A DNA stretch of 64,000 bases from Undaria pinnatifida (taxonomy: Eukaryota > Sar > Phaeophyceae > Laminariales > Alariaceae), in the NCBI GenBank assembly GCA_012845835.1, contig JABAKD010000028.1, forward strand, positions 1,867,501 through 1,931,500, read 5' to 3'. Within the stretch, counting starts at the first letter, position 1, and the number at the start of each line of letters is the position of its first letter. Positions 1 through 26,032 of the stretch are shown piece after piece. The position numbers were made by a program, and so were the translations under genes. Under the pieces are notes generated by a model. It worked only from the letters and a program-made list of their open reading frames with translations, was not told where the DNA came from and ran no database searches.

Positions 1-730
1 CAAAATCCTACGCATTCGGTTGGTCTCGAGTACGTTCTACTGGAGTCCCTTATCGCAGCATACTGTACGTCCTTTCCCTCCCTGGCTACTGTGACTGTTG
101 CCGGCGTGCGGGCCCGCGTGTCGTTCAACGACGATGTTGCCGCGGAGAGAGCAGAGAGCCGCATCAAAAGCAGTAGTACCACCACCAGCAGCAGTCGAAA
201 ATTCCAAAATAGGGATTTCCACAGTTAGGTCTGGGACTGGACGTCGATTTGACCCAAAAAAATGGCAGGTCTATTCGGCGAAAACCACCAAAAAATCCGA
301 AAAAATGTCTCGAAGAAAAAAATTGCAAACACTGTTTTTACTTGGTTTTAGACTAAAATAATGTTTGACAGGGTATCACAAAATACGCAACACAGGAGGC
401 GAGTTGGATCCTGAAATTCAACAGACACGTGTAATCAGTGTAAACGGAGGGAAATACGGATTATTCTGAATTTTCCGTTGTATTTTGAAGTCTAATCGGA
501 CGGAAATGTGCGGGAAAACTCGTGCTTTCTGCTTGTATTCGTCTCTTGCTCAATGGGGTCGAACTAATGCAACTGGGTATTGGTAAAATACCCGTATTTC
601 CCTCCGCCGGGACTTGGAGGAGACAGCAAAGCAATCCGCTCTTAAATCGAGTAAATAGCCGGCGAGAAATTCGCAAACAAAGTTGGCCCCATTGGGTCAT
701 ATTCTGGCAGAGTGATCGTGCAAAATTAGC
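1..730. other. No gene recognised
   Basis: I see no conserved domain, RNA gene or clear repeat here. Short open frames on both strands look like chance. The stretch just upstream of 731 has no promoter motif I can support. Confidence 0.4.
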
Positions 731-1255
731 CATGGGCAACTCGAAAAAACCTGAAGGCACGGGACCGAAAGGAGATTTTTTTTTTTTGCAAAGGTCAAGG
801 AGGCTTATCGGGCGCGTACCGGGACCACGACGGCAGACGCGGGCGTGGCTGCACGCCGGGCGCTTGCCATCCAGCGCGGCGGTGTTGAGGCGGCCGAGGG
901 CATCCGTGACCGGGTCGTGAAGCAGCGCGACGAGAGCCGGGTCGAGGCCGCTGAGGCAAAGTCTTTGCTGCAAGATGTCTCTCAACAGTTGTCCGAGGAG
1001 AAAGGCAAACTCAACCTGGAGCAGGACCTCCGACACGAGTCAGATGCAGCCTTGGCCCAAACCCGAGTCGAGCTACACGCACAGCAGCAACTTTCCCACG
1101 AGCTAGAGGTGAAGCGTGCTGCATCGGAGGCACGCGAGATAGAGTTGGGAAAGACGCTGGAGGTTCGCAAAAAAGGAAAAACTACGGCACTGCTGCTGCA
1201 TAATATCACCATCTTGCCGGAGGGTCCCCCAGAAGATGTGTTCCGCCTACGCTAG
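731..1255 (+). pseudogene. Coiled-coil, gag-like retroelement fragment (frameshifted)
   Basis: An ATG in good context (gccATGG) at 731 opens a short frame with a lysine/proline-rich start (GNSKKPEGTGPKGD). It runs into a T homopolymer at about 777-787. Past that run the sense reading continues in another frame to 1255. That part is very rich in Ala, Glu, Arg and Gln with heptad-like spacing, so a coiled coil is likely. One base lost or gained in the T run would join the halves. No protease, integrase or reverse transcriptase follows. The composition resembles gag-type structural proteins of LTR retroelements, but I recognise no motif that proves it. It could also be a fragment of a host coiled-coil protein. 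Confidence 0.4.
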
Positions 1256-1304
1256 CTGTCCCTTGAGTACGCTGCTACACGCGGGGGGTAGAGCAGCACC
1301 TCGG

Positions 1305-1361
1305 GCAGCAGCAGCAGCAGCAGCAGCAAGCAGCAGCAGCAGCAGCAGCAGAAGCAGCAGC
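1305..1361. repeat. (CAG)n microsatellite
   Basis: A run of CAG/AGC triplets with two A-shifted interruptions, directly after the gag-like fragment. Open frames across it in both directions are low complexity and are not taken as genes. Confidence 0.9.
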
Positions 1362-1726
1362 TATTTTTTTCTATACACGCTCCAACTTTTTTTGCCGCAG
1401 AACAGCAGCAAGCGGCACAGGCTTTGTTTTCACGAATAATTTTTTGCAGGTGATGTGGGGCCTTTCCCCCCATCGCTGATTGGTTGATTTCCTAAAGAGT
1501 TTTTTTCCCAGAGAACGACCATGGGACATTTTTTTTCCAAATTCTACGTCTAAAATTTTGCCAGTCCCAGGCCTAACAGTATATTAACGTGAACGAAACC
1601 GGGGCACACGCTTTTTCAGCCTAGGGTATTTTTTTTTGCAGTTTGCAAACGAAAAGTGGTATTTCCATGTATTTGCGGTTGTTCGCGAGAAAGTAGGGGT
1701 GATTGGATGTTTCGCTGTTTGTGTTT

Positions 1727-2002
1727 TATAAAAAATATTTCAAGGACGTCAGCCGTGAGTTCGACGAATTTCAGGTCAATACTCATCTTTGCAAGCTGCG
1801 TTGTTGGTACGTGTAATATACTATATATGTTTTGTGTGACTCTGATAGCTACACTGCAGTTGTAAGGGGAGTCGCCGACCTATATCCTTAATGAGGACAC
1901 ACAACTCGTAATGCGCGCGATCGGAGTATCACACACAGCTTGCAAAGATGAGTTTCGACGAAATCTTCGATCTCACAGCTGGAGTGTATTTTAATTTTTA
2001 TA
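1727..2002. repeat. Foldback (MITE-like) element with imperfect terminal inverted repeats
   Basis: The left 70 bp (TATAAAAAAT...CTTTGCAAGC) is an imperfect inverted copy of the right 65 bp (GCTTGCAAAGATGAG...TTTTTATA). The two flank about 140 bp of unrelated sequence. No coding capacity is visible. A related copy of the left arm and its inner flank lies at 21700-22268, where it is interrupted by a TRIM-like element. This copy therefore serves as the uninterrupted reference. A target duplication could not be fixed by eye. Confidence 0.6.
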
Positions 2003-2124
2003 ATATGTTTTGTGTGACGTGGCGTGATGACATGATGTGGGTTTTACCCGAAACTGCCCTCCCGGGAAAACCCTTACCTTCCGGGTATTTACACATATGT
2101 ATACCCTTACCTTGGGTATTGTTT

Positions 2125-2330
2125 GTGCCACAGGTACAGAAGTCACAGAAGTTTCGGGTATGGCATTTTAGTCTTGCAGAACACGCAGAAGTTTCGGGTA
2201 CGGGTATGTTTTTTTTTACAGATCACACAGAAGTTCCGGGTACGGGTATGGAAGTCGCACATAATTCACAGAAGTGTCGGGTACGAGTATGAACCTCTTA
2301 CAGAACACGCGGAAGTGTCGGAACACAGCC
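2125..2330. repeat. Degenerate minisatellite, about 45-50 bp unit
   Basis: Four imperfect units share the core ACACGCAGAAGTTTCGGGTA or close variants, followed by CGGGTATG. Overlapping open frames on both strands are by-products of the repeat. Confidence 0.7.
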
Positions 2331-2510
2331 TTGCATATGTGCGCGGGTTTTATTAAATTGTTTCTCCACCCATCAACATTCAGCACACCCAGTGTCCGTG
2401 CTGATTCGTTATTCTGAAAACAAAACCTCTGTAGTCCCAAACTTCGAGGCAGACACGTACCTCGCGAGACGCAGGTACGACAACAAGATACCATAAATAC
2501 GTGATACACT

Positions 2511-3084
2511 CATGCGTGCGGCGTCCGGGTTGTTTTTCTGGACCTGGCGCCGGGGCTCTTGGCATCATTAAGTCGCTAATTGCACCTCCAATCAATCATG
2601 GACCTCTGTCCGCTTCACGATCGTTCATAATTTTCGTTCCTGAGCAAGCGTAGCGGGACGCGAATGCCGCCCGCGGAGCAAAACGCCTTGTATAAACTGA
2701 CATGCATGCGGCGTCCGGGTTGTTTTCCTGGACCTGGCGCAGGGGCTCTTGGCATCGCCAGTTGCACCTCCAATCATTCATGGACCTCTGTCCGCTTCAC
2801 GATCGTAAGGTTCATAATTTTTGTTCCTGAGCAAGCGTAGCGGGACGCAAATGCCGCCCCCGGAGCAAAACGCCTTGTATAAACTGACATGCATGCGGCG
2901 TCCGGGTTGTTTTCCTGGACCTGGCGCAGGGGCTCTTGGCATCATTAAGTCGCCAGTTGCACCTCCAATCCATCATGGACCTCTGTCCGCTTCACGATCG
3001 TAAGGTTCTTCATTTTCGTTCCTGAGCAAGCGTAGCGCGACGAGAATGCCGCCCGCGGAGCAAAACGCCTTGTATAAACTGACA
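2511..3084. repeat. Three tandem copies of a 187-190 bp unit
   Basis: Units begin near 2511, 2701 and 2888. Each runs from the motif ATGCGGCGTCCGGGTTGTTT to CGCCTTGTATAAACTGACA. Spacing of the shared core is 190 and then 187 bp. Unit 2 lacks a short TTAAGTC block present in units 1 and 3. No coding meaning is apparent. Confidence 0.9.
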
Positions 3085-3700
3085 GAAAAGACACCTGTTA
3101 CCACGGCTTGGCCATAAGGTCGCTGAGGGTAAAACCTCTTACGACTTGGGCTGGAAGGGGAAGTGATGATAAAAAATGAATTAAACTTGAGTAAATATGC
3201 AAGCAGATACGACACCATCCCTCATGAAGACATGAGGATACTGGCGCAAGCTAGGTTTCTCGTATAAGAAAAGGTGTGTTTCACACTTATTTCAGTAGAA
3301 TCGCTCCCGAAATTCTTATTGTCCTACACGTCTAAGTCTGAGTTTCTTGTTGGGCTCTTTCTTGGTAGTTCGCCGATACATACACGGGGTTGACATAGGC
3401 TACATACCGGTGTACAGACAGATGCAGATATGATACGTAAATAGATGCAAACAGTATTAGCTCTGCAAACACGAAAAATCGACTTTCATATTGGTGCTCA
3501 TTCTTCCTCCCCCCCCGCCCCGCTGGAGCGGCCACACCAGAAAACAAAGTAAATAATTAGCGCTGCCATCCGAATCAAGAAAGTAGGCAAAAAGTGCCGA
3601 AGTCCGTCTTACGAGCGGTTCTTGGAAGGATGCAGTTCACCCTTCATGCGACTCGCCGAACACCTCACGGCGCTTCGCGCCTGGTGCAAGCAATGTCTTA
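3085..3700. other. Intergenic, 5' of the GH30 gene
   Basis: The first 120 bp is a reversed fragment of a dispersed repeat also seen near 14870 and 21200 (core GGTGTTGTCC / CTGTGATTACAGG type). The rest shows nothing I can name. The promoter of the downstream gene should lie here or in the following tandem duplication, but no TATA or initiator can be supported. Confidence 0.4.
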
Positions 3701-3885
3701 CTGGTTGGCGAAAACCGGACGTGCTCCGTCCCGGCATAGTAGGGATGCGAGGGTCTATGGTCATACGATGACGACCACGCACAAACTGAGTACCCCCCCC
3801 CCCCCCCGCTGGTCGGCGAAAACCTGACGTGCTCTGTCCCGGAATTTGTAGGGATGCGAGGGTCTATCGTCTATAGACTACGGCT

Positions 3886-18846
<14,961 letters not shown>

Positions 18847-20089
18847 CGTGTGGTCGTGAGGGAAAGAGAGTAATACGTTGTGTTCGGGGTCAGGACGCGT
18901 GGTACGAATGAGGTGGCACTTGTTTTACAAAAAAAAATCCCTCTGGCGGGACTCCTCTAAATAGACTAAAGGAATACACTATTTTAATTTGTGTTTTAGA
19001 AAATCATATTCGTTGTATGCCGAGGCCGTGGTATTGCCGGTCATGTTGCACTTTCGCTTCTTGTCAGTCAATTTATGGGTGAGGTATTTGAGCTCCTCAA
19101 ATGAGAACCTTCCGAATAATTAGGTGCATCGCTACCGTGGTTTGCATGTCAGTGCGGCGGGGCATATATATCCCGTACGAGGTCGGGCGCGGCTTCGTTT
19201 TCTATTGGTGTGATGTTGCATGCTGGGTGGTCGCGCGTTTCCAACGCTCGAAATCATAAGAAGGTCGGACCAATTGGCTAGAACTGCCTTGCGGCTCTGC
19301 GGGGGCGTTTCTTCAACCTTGCAGTCTAGAAGCGAGGGCTGGTGTTACGGCACCGCCATTGCTGTCTCGCAGCAACTCGGGAGTATCGCGCGCCTACCCA
19401 CGGCGCATAGATTGTGGTGGCGTTGGATGGTGTTGAGGTTTCGTGGATTGGGTGTCCGTATAAACAGTTGTGGTAGGAACGAGTACTGTGAGGGTATTAG
19501 GTAGTATGGTCCTTGGGACCGACTACTGCTATGCAGGGGGTGCATTTAATTTGACTCTGCACTGACTGGTCACTGCCTGACCCGAGGGTTGGTTGGATGT
19601 TGCATCTTCTTTATTAGTTTCTTGCTGCCCGTCTGATGTCTTCTGACCGAGGGGGCGAGCAAGTCCTCGACGCCGGGCAGGCGATATTGCCTGCAAGGTA
19701 ATGAGGGGACACTTGTTTCAAATAATAACGAACTCCGCAACGGGGCAGAGGGGATACCGGAACATTTATGAGTTGGTTGTTTCGCGCTTCAATTGGCTGA
19801 TCTGTAGAGAACCCCGATTTTACTGAGGAGGAGCTAGAAAGTGCTTCCGAAGCTTCTTTTTCTGAATGAAATCCTCGTCTATACGCCGGATGCGGGGGTA
19901 CGTTTTTTTTTGGGGGGGACACCAACGGGCAACAACGAATCTCCAACAATATAACTGCCAAAAAAACGCTGCAGGATGCCGTTTTTGTACCATTCACTGT
20001 TAGTACGCCCCTTTCCTGGTGTTGTTGCTCCCGGTGCTGCCGTGCTCGCCGTGGTTGGCGCTGTAAATATACCGATCATGGTTCGCTGG
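18847..20089. other. Intergenic, 3' of GH30
   Basis: It begins with the 3' flank of the glycosidase gene. I see no polyadenylation signal I can defend, no domain and no RNA gene. Short open frames near 19220-19504 and 19614-19997 have no recognisable motifs. Confidence 0.4.
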
Positions 20090-20373
20090 CGGATCTTGTC
20101 ACTTTTTGGTCAGACGTCTGCGGAGCTGTACCGCCTCTGATCGCCTTTCCGCGAGGTTTCTTCGTTGAGGCATCCCCCCGCCTCATCTGCAACGGCCGGC
20201 CTCGTGGACCCAACAGCAACAATACCAATGTTACTACAACAATATGGTTCGCAGGCGGACCTGATCATCACTGTTTGGTATGCGGATATCTACCGCCTGT
20301 GGCTGCCTTTCCGCAAGGCTTCTTCGGTGAGGCTTGCCCCCGCCTCGCCCGCAACGGCCGGCTTCGCGGATCC

Positions 20374-20415
<42 letters not shown>

Positions 20416-20578
20416 AACAACAACAATATCAAGAAGAGCAATATAGTTCGCAGGCAGACCTTATTGCTTTTTGGTATATGCGGATCTCTACTGCCTCTGA
20501 CCGCCTTTTCGCGAGGTTTCTTCGCTGAGGCGTGCCCCCGCCTCGTCGGCAACGGCCGGCTTCGCGGCAACAACAAAC
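20090..20578. repeat. Three tandem copies of a 140-150 bp module with (AAC)n
   Basis: Modules start near 20090, 20246 and 20446 with GGTTCGCAGGCGGACCTG-like words. They carry CCGCCTTTCCGCGAGGTTTC and end in GGCCGGCTTCGCGG, followed by AAC triplets. The central part of the module also occurs in both arms of the large palindrome (about 23268-23345 and 24960-25040). Confidence 0.8.
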
Positions 20579-20689
20579 AGTAGTTGGTTGCTGGTCAACT
20601 TTGTACTGTATACGTAACGGAAATCCACGCCATGATTTCTTTACCGATCTTTTTCAGATTTTTCAAGTGGATAGATGCAATTCTCGAGA

Positions 20690-20870
20690 CGCGAGTCGAC
20701 GAGGGAAGAAAATGCTAAAACTCTAAATTCTTCTCGCGATGAAAATGAAGGCACGTACCGTAGTGGGGACGGGGGAGGAGGGCCCGCTCTATGTGACCCC
20801 AAATCTGAGCTACTGCTTGGAGGGCGCGCGAGAGTAATGCGAGCATAAATGGGATGAAGCAAGAAAAAAA
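20690..20870. repeat. Dispersed repeat fragment
   Basis: It shares the words GAAGGCACGTACCGTAGTGG and GGGAGGAGGGCC with 26330-26440 and with the inverted copies near 11200-11340 and 35230-35400. It is probably a detached piece of the long dispersed element. Confidence 0.55.
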
Positions 20871-21699
20871 GGTGGCTCTTTTTGCTGAGGCCTGTTCAAA
20901 TTCATCAGCATGATGAACTGCATTCATGTTTTTACAAAAATTGAAGAACCTTTTTTATCAAAACTGAAAAACGTCAGCTGTGAGTATAATCGATTGAATG
21001 GTTGAAACTCGACTCTGCAAACTGCGTGATACATCTTCCATGTTTCGCTAATATACAGCAGTTAGTTACAGTAGTAGTACGAGGTAGTTGCACAAAATTT
21101 ACGGAAGGTCGTTCGTGCGTGTTATGTTATATTTGATCCTCATGATTTTTTTTTTTTTCTTCTCACACTTACTTCTACTTTCCAGCTTCTTCTGGACAAG
21201 CCGTGGTCACAGGTAGGTAGGTGTCGTCCCTTCTTCCCCTCGGTTCTTGCCTTCAATTTTTATCGCGCATAGGGTTCAGCAATCCCAGTGCTCGTCGATT
21301 TTTCATCAAGTGTGTTGCTAACTCACGCTCTCGAACTTTCCGCCAGTCAATTTATTTGTGCACAAGAAAAAGTCCCAACGAGTTTATACGAGTATGCACT
21401 CGGTATAGGTTGGTGACTCCCCTGGATGTTGTCAGGGTCAACACCAGGACGATTTTCCATAATAATAATCATTCTGTGCACTGATATCGTACTATAAAAC
21501 TGGCATGGAGGGTAGATATTATAGTAAGTATGATATTATTGTATGGCATGGTCAGTACAGAGGGCGGGTGTTATAATATAAGCATGATATTATGACATGA
21601 TATGACCAATAATAGGCGGGTTGTAATAATTATTATTGGTAATTATTATCATGATTGTTTCTATGTGAGTACAGCCAATTGAATGGTTGAAACACTTTG

Positions 21700-22268
21700 C
21701 AAGCTGCGTGGTACATACATGTTTCATCGACGAAATCTTCGATCTCACAGCTGGAGTGTATTTTCATTTTTTATAATAATATATGTTTTATAACTAATTT
21801 TCAAGGACGTCAGCCGTGAGTTTGACGAATTTCAGGTCAATACTCATTTTTGCAAGCTGCTGTTATAAGGCTTAGTTTGGGTAAGCTATTGGTTAACCTT
21901 TTGCAAGTGGTCAAACGGACTAATACCCCACTAATAACCTTAATAAATGGCGTCGTCGACAGACCATGGGTTTTTGGGTCGTGGGTTCGATCCCCACCAT
22001 TCACAATAATAAACTTTTCAGACTTTCCCCCTGCATGTCGAACTTGAAAAACACTCTCCCTGGTATCCCCAGGAAATGAAACGGCTTGGTTTTGGGTAAA
22101 TGACAGGTCCGCCCGTGTATCCGGCCGACCTGCTATCCCGGGGAGAGTGTTATAAGGCTTAGTTTGGGTAAGCTATTGGTTAACCTTTTGCAAGAAGTGG
22201 TCAAACGGACTAATACCCCACTAAAAACCTCAACACTGCGTTGTTGGTACTCGTAATATACTATACAT
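21700..22268. repeat. Foldback-related sequence interrupted by a TRIM-like element
   Basis: The segment 21722-21860 and its continuation 22236-22268 match the foldback element near 1735-1825 (CAAGGACGTCAGCCGTGAGT ... GCAAGCTGC|GTTGTTGGTA). The break at 21861 is filled by a 375-bp element flanked by CTGC on both sides. The match to the uninterrupted copy stops where the palindrome begins. Confidence 0.8.
21861..22235 (+). mobile_element. TRIM-like miniature LTR retroelement, copy A
   Basis: Direct terminal repeats of about 84-88 bp run from TGTTATAAGGCTTAGTTTGG to ...ACC-CAACA (5' repeat from 21861, 3' repeat 22148-22235). A TGG-initial putative primer site (TGGCGTCGTCGACAG) follows the 5' repeat. 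A purine tract (GGGGAGAG) precedes the 3' repeat. A tRNA-like T arm (GTGGGTTCGATCCCCAC-type) lies inside. Target duplication CTGC is present at 21857-21860 and 22236-22239. There is no coding capacity, so mobilisation would need a partner element. Confidence 0.88.
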
Positions 22269-23395
22269 GGGGCTACGCCGGCGGCCTGGACGGCCGCCGG
22301 TCGCAGCGCAGGATAGTAAATATTAAGAGGGTAAGAAGTAATGCCAAGAGTTAGACGAAGTTTGTTCATTCATATATGGGAGATACTGGAAAGGGAAAAT
22401 GCCGACAAATTTTTCCCGATTTCCCGTGTGCGGCGGAACAATGCGAGAAGGCAGCCTGGAAATTATGGGAGAGCATGGCGGTTCATCCCAGCTGGGTGAC
22501 GCTCTGCGTTGCTACGCAGAAAGGCGCGGCCACAGCTGCTGCTGTGCATATACCATTTGTAGCTTCGTGATGCTGCTGTGCATATACCATTTGTAGCTTC
22601 GTGATGCTGCTGTGCATATACCATTTGTAGCTTCGTCATGCTGCACGCTCATCATAGCTTCAGCTACTACTGCTGTACATCATGTACATGTACGTGCTGC
22701 TGTATAGACTACCGGGGGTTCAAAAATATTGAGAGTTCGCAGTTCTCCACGACGCCTAGCTGCTGCTGTGCATATACCATTTGTAGCTCGTGATTCTGCT
22801 GTGCATATACCATTTGTAGCTTCGTGATGCTGCTGTGCATATACCATTTGTAGCTTTGTCATGCTGCAGGCTCATCATAGCTCCAGCTACTGCTGTACAT
22901 CATGTACATGTATACGTGCTGCTGTAGACTACCGGGGGTTCAAAAATATTGAGAGTTCGCAGTTCTCCACTACGCCTGGGTGGCATGTGTTCTCGGGGAT
23001 TACGAACTTTTCTTCCCCAGATCCTAGCACAAACCTCGCTTAGTGGCCTTTACAATGGCGACGCCGGCCAGATAATCGACCCCCCCCCGTGTGTCGGAGG
23101 TCAGAGAACACGTACCGAAGAAATAACGCGAAGACATTAGCCCTGTGTGCAGACTACGCACCAAACGTCTCACAGGGCACGATTTTTCGGAGATCTCGTC
23201 GTAGATCTCGACGTCGAGGCCTCGCGCGCGCGCTACGGCGCCGAGCGGGCGGATCAGCTGAGCCGGTGGTTGCAGGCGAGGCGGGGGCACGCCTCAGCGA
23301 AGAAACCGCGCGGAAAGGCGGTCAGAGGCGGGAGATATCCGCAGACGTAAGGATGTGCATATGTGTTAAGCGAACTAAGATATATAGATTGATGT
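22269..23395 (+). repeat. Left arm of the palindrome
   Basis: The arm includes two blocks of a 37-bp tandem unit (CTGCTGTGCATATACCATTT...), each with about three copies, at 22530-22650 and 22760-22865. Each block is followed by one copy of a segment of about 110 bp that ends in CGGGGGTTCAAAAATATTGA. No gene is recognised in the arm. Confidence 0.9.
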
Positions 23396-23495
23396 CATAT
23401 GAGTGAGTTTTTATTGGGAGGTGTCTTATTTTTTGTCCACTATAATGGTAAGTATTGGTATTTATACTTATGGAATTTTTTACAATAATACGAGT

Positions 23496-23869
23496 TGTTA
23501 AGGAATTAGTGGGGTGTTAGTCCACGTTTGACCACTTGCAAAAGGTTAACCAATAGCTTACCCAAACTAAGCCTTATAACACTCTCCCCCCCTGAAACGG
23601 CGGGATAGCAGGTCGGCCGGATATACGGGCGGACCTGTCAATATATCCAAGCCGTTTCATTTCCTGGGGATACCGGGGAGAGTATTTTTCAAGTTCGCCA
23701 TGGGAAAATCTGAAAAAGTTTGTTATGGTGGATGTGGGGATCGAACCCACGACCCAAAAACCCATGGTCTGTCGACGACGCCATTTGTTAAGGTATTAGT
23801 GGGGTATTAGTCCGTTTGACCACTTGCAACTGGTTAACCAATAGCTTACCCAAACTAAGCCTTATAACA
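23496..23869 (-). mobile_element. TRIM-like miniature LTR retroelement, copy B (in palindrome loop)
   Basis: A complete 374-bp copy on the - strand. Both 84-bp-class terminal repeats are intact with TG...CA ends, the purine tract is AGGGGGGAGAG, and the internal tRNA-like block is present. Target duplication GAGT stands directly outside both ends (23492-23495 and 23870-23873). It inserted into the loop of the palindrome. Confidence 0.9.
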
Positions 23870-24537
23870 GAGTATAGAGCAGTAGTTGCACAAAAATTAC
23901 GGAAGGTCGTTCGCGCGTGTTATGTGTTGTAGGTTTGGAAAAATCGAAAAATCACTGCTGCTGCTACGAGGTATCTGTTGTTCTGTTGTTATTGCTGATT
24001 GATGCTGCTGTTTGTTGCTGCTGCTGCTTGCTGGTATTTCGTTACTTCCTCCAACGACCCCAAACGCCTGTGTTCGCGCCCTGCTACGATGGCGCGTCGT
24101 TGTTGACGCGGGTGGTGGATGGCGGTCTTCTATGTACTACGCTCACCTCGCCTACTTGATGAAAAAGGACATTATTATTAGCAGCACAGCAGTAAAAGTC
24201 CAACTTGTATCTTACCTACGAAGGTCGCTGTCTGTATCTTTGTGTGTCGTATGTGTTCCAAACCGTTTTTCCACCCATCGACATCGGCACACTCAATGTC
24301 CGTGAGCCCGTGCTGATGCTTCATCCTACTGCAGACGACAGGTATATCCGATATACCTTGACCATGGTAGAGCCTATAGTTCCTGTCTAGTCTCCTGCTG
24401 CTGCCTGAGCGCTCGCATCATCCGGAGCTGGACTAATTTTGTACCAGGTACAGTGTAGTTCATATTAATGTACGTTTTATTTTCGCATTATATACTGTTT
24501 TTGTGCGCACTAAAACAGCAATTTTATATTTACAGAG

Positions 24538-24550
24538 TATATAAAAAAAT
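24538..24550 (+). promoter_or_regulatory. TATA-like box upstream of U1
   Basis: GTATATAAAAAAA is centred about 29 bp before the first base of the U1 transcript. The spacing fits a core promoter, although a proximal sequence element cannot be recognised for this lineage. Confidence 0.4.
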
Positions 24551-24571
24551 GAACAAGCTTGTAATTCAAGC

Positions 24572-24742
24572 ATACTTACCTGGCGGGGGCTTGCCAGTGG
24601 TCAATAGGACTGGTGACCCCAGGGGGAGCAGGCTCTTGCACTGGGCTCGACCCTGGAGTGCTGTAATCCCTGGAGAATATTCCTTCGGGGGTATCTCTAC
24701 CGCATAATTTTTTTCCGGGGAGGTGCTGCTTGCGGCCCTCCC
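24572..24742 (+). ncRNA. U1 spliceosomal RNA
   Basis: The RNA begins ATACTTACCTGG, the universal U1 5' end that pairs with 5' splice sites. Landmarks then follow in U1 order. There is a first stem with a 10-base loop, CCAGT-loop-ACTGG. A second stem-loop carries TTGCAC, the U1A-type loop core. A third hairpin is closed by a CC-TTCG-GG tetraloop. An Sm site reads AATTTTTTT (24706-24714). A GC-rich 3' terminal stem-loop ends in CCCTCCC. Length is about 171 nt (human U1 is 164). The first loop reads GGTCAATAGG rather than the usual GATCANGAAG bound by U1-70K. The gene is therefore either lineage-divergent or a recent pseudogene. It stands as a single copy in the palindrome loop. Confidence 0.85.
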
Positions 24743-24907
24743 AACACACCAAAAACGCGTAAAACACTACCTACCTAGCTGGTAAGACACTACTGCTTAT
24801 CAATAATACTCCTCTGCTGCACTCTTCTACTATTATTCATTGTCTTCACAGCAGCAGTAAGAAACCGCTTTTTTTTCCACCCAACGAAAAACCGTTCTTT
24901 CTATAGT

Positions 24908-26032
24908 ACATAAATCTATATATCTTAGTTCGCTTATCACATATGCACATCCTTACGTCTGCGGATATCTCCCGCCTCTGACCGCCTTTCCGCGCGGTTT
25001 CTTCGCTGAGGCGTGCCCCCGCCTCGCCTGCAACCACCGGCTCAGCTGATCCGCCCGCTCGGCGCCGTAGCGCGCGCGCGAGGCCTCGACGTCGAGATCT
25101 ACGACGAGATCTCCGAAAAATCGTGCCCTGTGAGACGTTTGGTGCGTAGTCTGCACACAGGGCTAATGTCTTCGCGTTATTTCTTCGGTACGTGTTCTCT
25201 GACCTCCGACACACGGGGGGGGGTCGATTATCTGGCCGGCGTCGCCATTGTAAAGGCCACTAAGCGAGGTTTGTGCTAGGATCTGGGGAAGAAAAGTTCG
25301 TAATCCCCGAGAACACATGCCACCCAGGCGTAGTGGAGAACTGCGAACTCTCAATATTTTTGAACCCCCGGTAGTCAACAGCAGCACGTATGCATGTACA
25401 TGATGTACAGCAGTAGCTGAAGCTATGATGAGCCTGCAGCATGACAAAGCTACAAATGGTATATGCACAGCAGCATCACGAAGCTACAAATGGTATATGC
25501 ACAGCAGAATCACGAAGCTACAAATGGTATATGCACAGCAGCAGCTAGGCGTCGTGGAGAACTGCGAACTCTCAATATTTTTGAACCCCCGGTAGTCTAT
25601 ACAGCAGCACGCACATGTACATGATGTACAGCAGTAGCTGAAGCTATGATGAGCGTGTAGCATGACGAAGCTACAAATGGTATATGCACAGCAGCATCAC
25701 GAAGCTACAAATGGTATATGCACAGCAGCATCACGAAGCTACAAATGGTATATGCACAGCAGCAGCTGTGGCCGCGCCTTTCTGCGTAGCAACGCAGAGC
25801 GTCACCCAGCTGGGATGAACCGCCATGCTCTCCCATAATTTCCAGGCTGCCTTCTCGCATTGTTCCGCCGCACACGGGAAATCGGGAAAAATTTGTCGGC
25901 ATTTTCCCTTTCCAGTATCTCCCATATATGAATGAACAAACTTCGTCTAACTCTTGGCATTACTTCTTACCCTCTTAATATTTACTATCCTGCGCTGCGA
26001 CCGGCGGCCGTCCAGGCCGCCGGCGTAGCCCC
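24908..26032 (-). repeat. Right arm of the palindrome
   Basis: The arm is an inverted match of 22269-23395, with only scattered substitutions by eye and nearly equal length (1125 against 1127 bp). Tandem subunits are retained in the same order. Confidence 0.9.

Larger units (their letters stand above)
22269..26032. mobile_element. 3.76 kb palindrome (long-inverted-repeat element)
   Basis: The ends GGGGCTACGCCGGCGGCC (22269) and its complement (26032) are the tips of two arms about 1.13 kb long. The loop is 1.5 kb (23396-24907). Identical 64- and 88-residue shadow frames in both arms show near identity. Just inside each tip is a small hairpin (CCGGCGGCC-5-GGCCGCCGG). No transposase is visible and no target duplication could be seen. 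It could be a foldback/long-TIR DNA transposon or an inverted segmental duplication around the U1 gene. Confidence 0.85.

Noticed and set aside
845..1255. Host structural coiled-coil gene
   Set aside because: Its in-frame start lies behind a homopolymer shift and there are no downstream exons. A retroelement fragment is at least as likely, so it is listed as a fragment only.
21951..22010. tRNA gene within TRIM copy A
   Set aside because: Only the T-arm half looks tRNA-like. It recurs in every copy of the element and lacks a paired acceptor stem.
22530..22865. Regularly spaced 37-bp repeats resembling a CRISPR array
   Set aside because: The units are contiguous with no unique spacers, the genome is eukaryotic, and the blocks are mirrored in both palindrome arms.
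22376..25925. Identical 64-residue frames on opposite strands
   Set aside because: They are identical because they lie in palindrome arms. No domain, no start context, tandem repeats at the end. Useful only as proof of arm identity.
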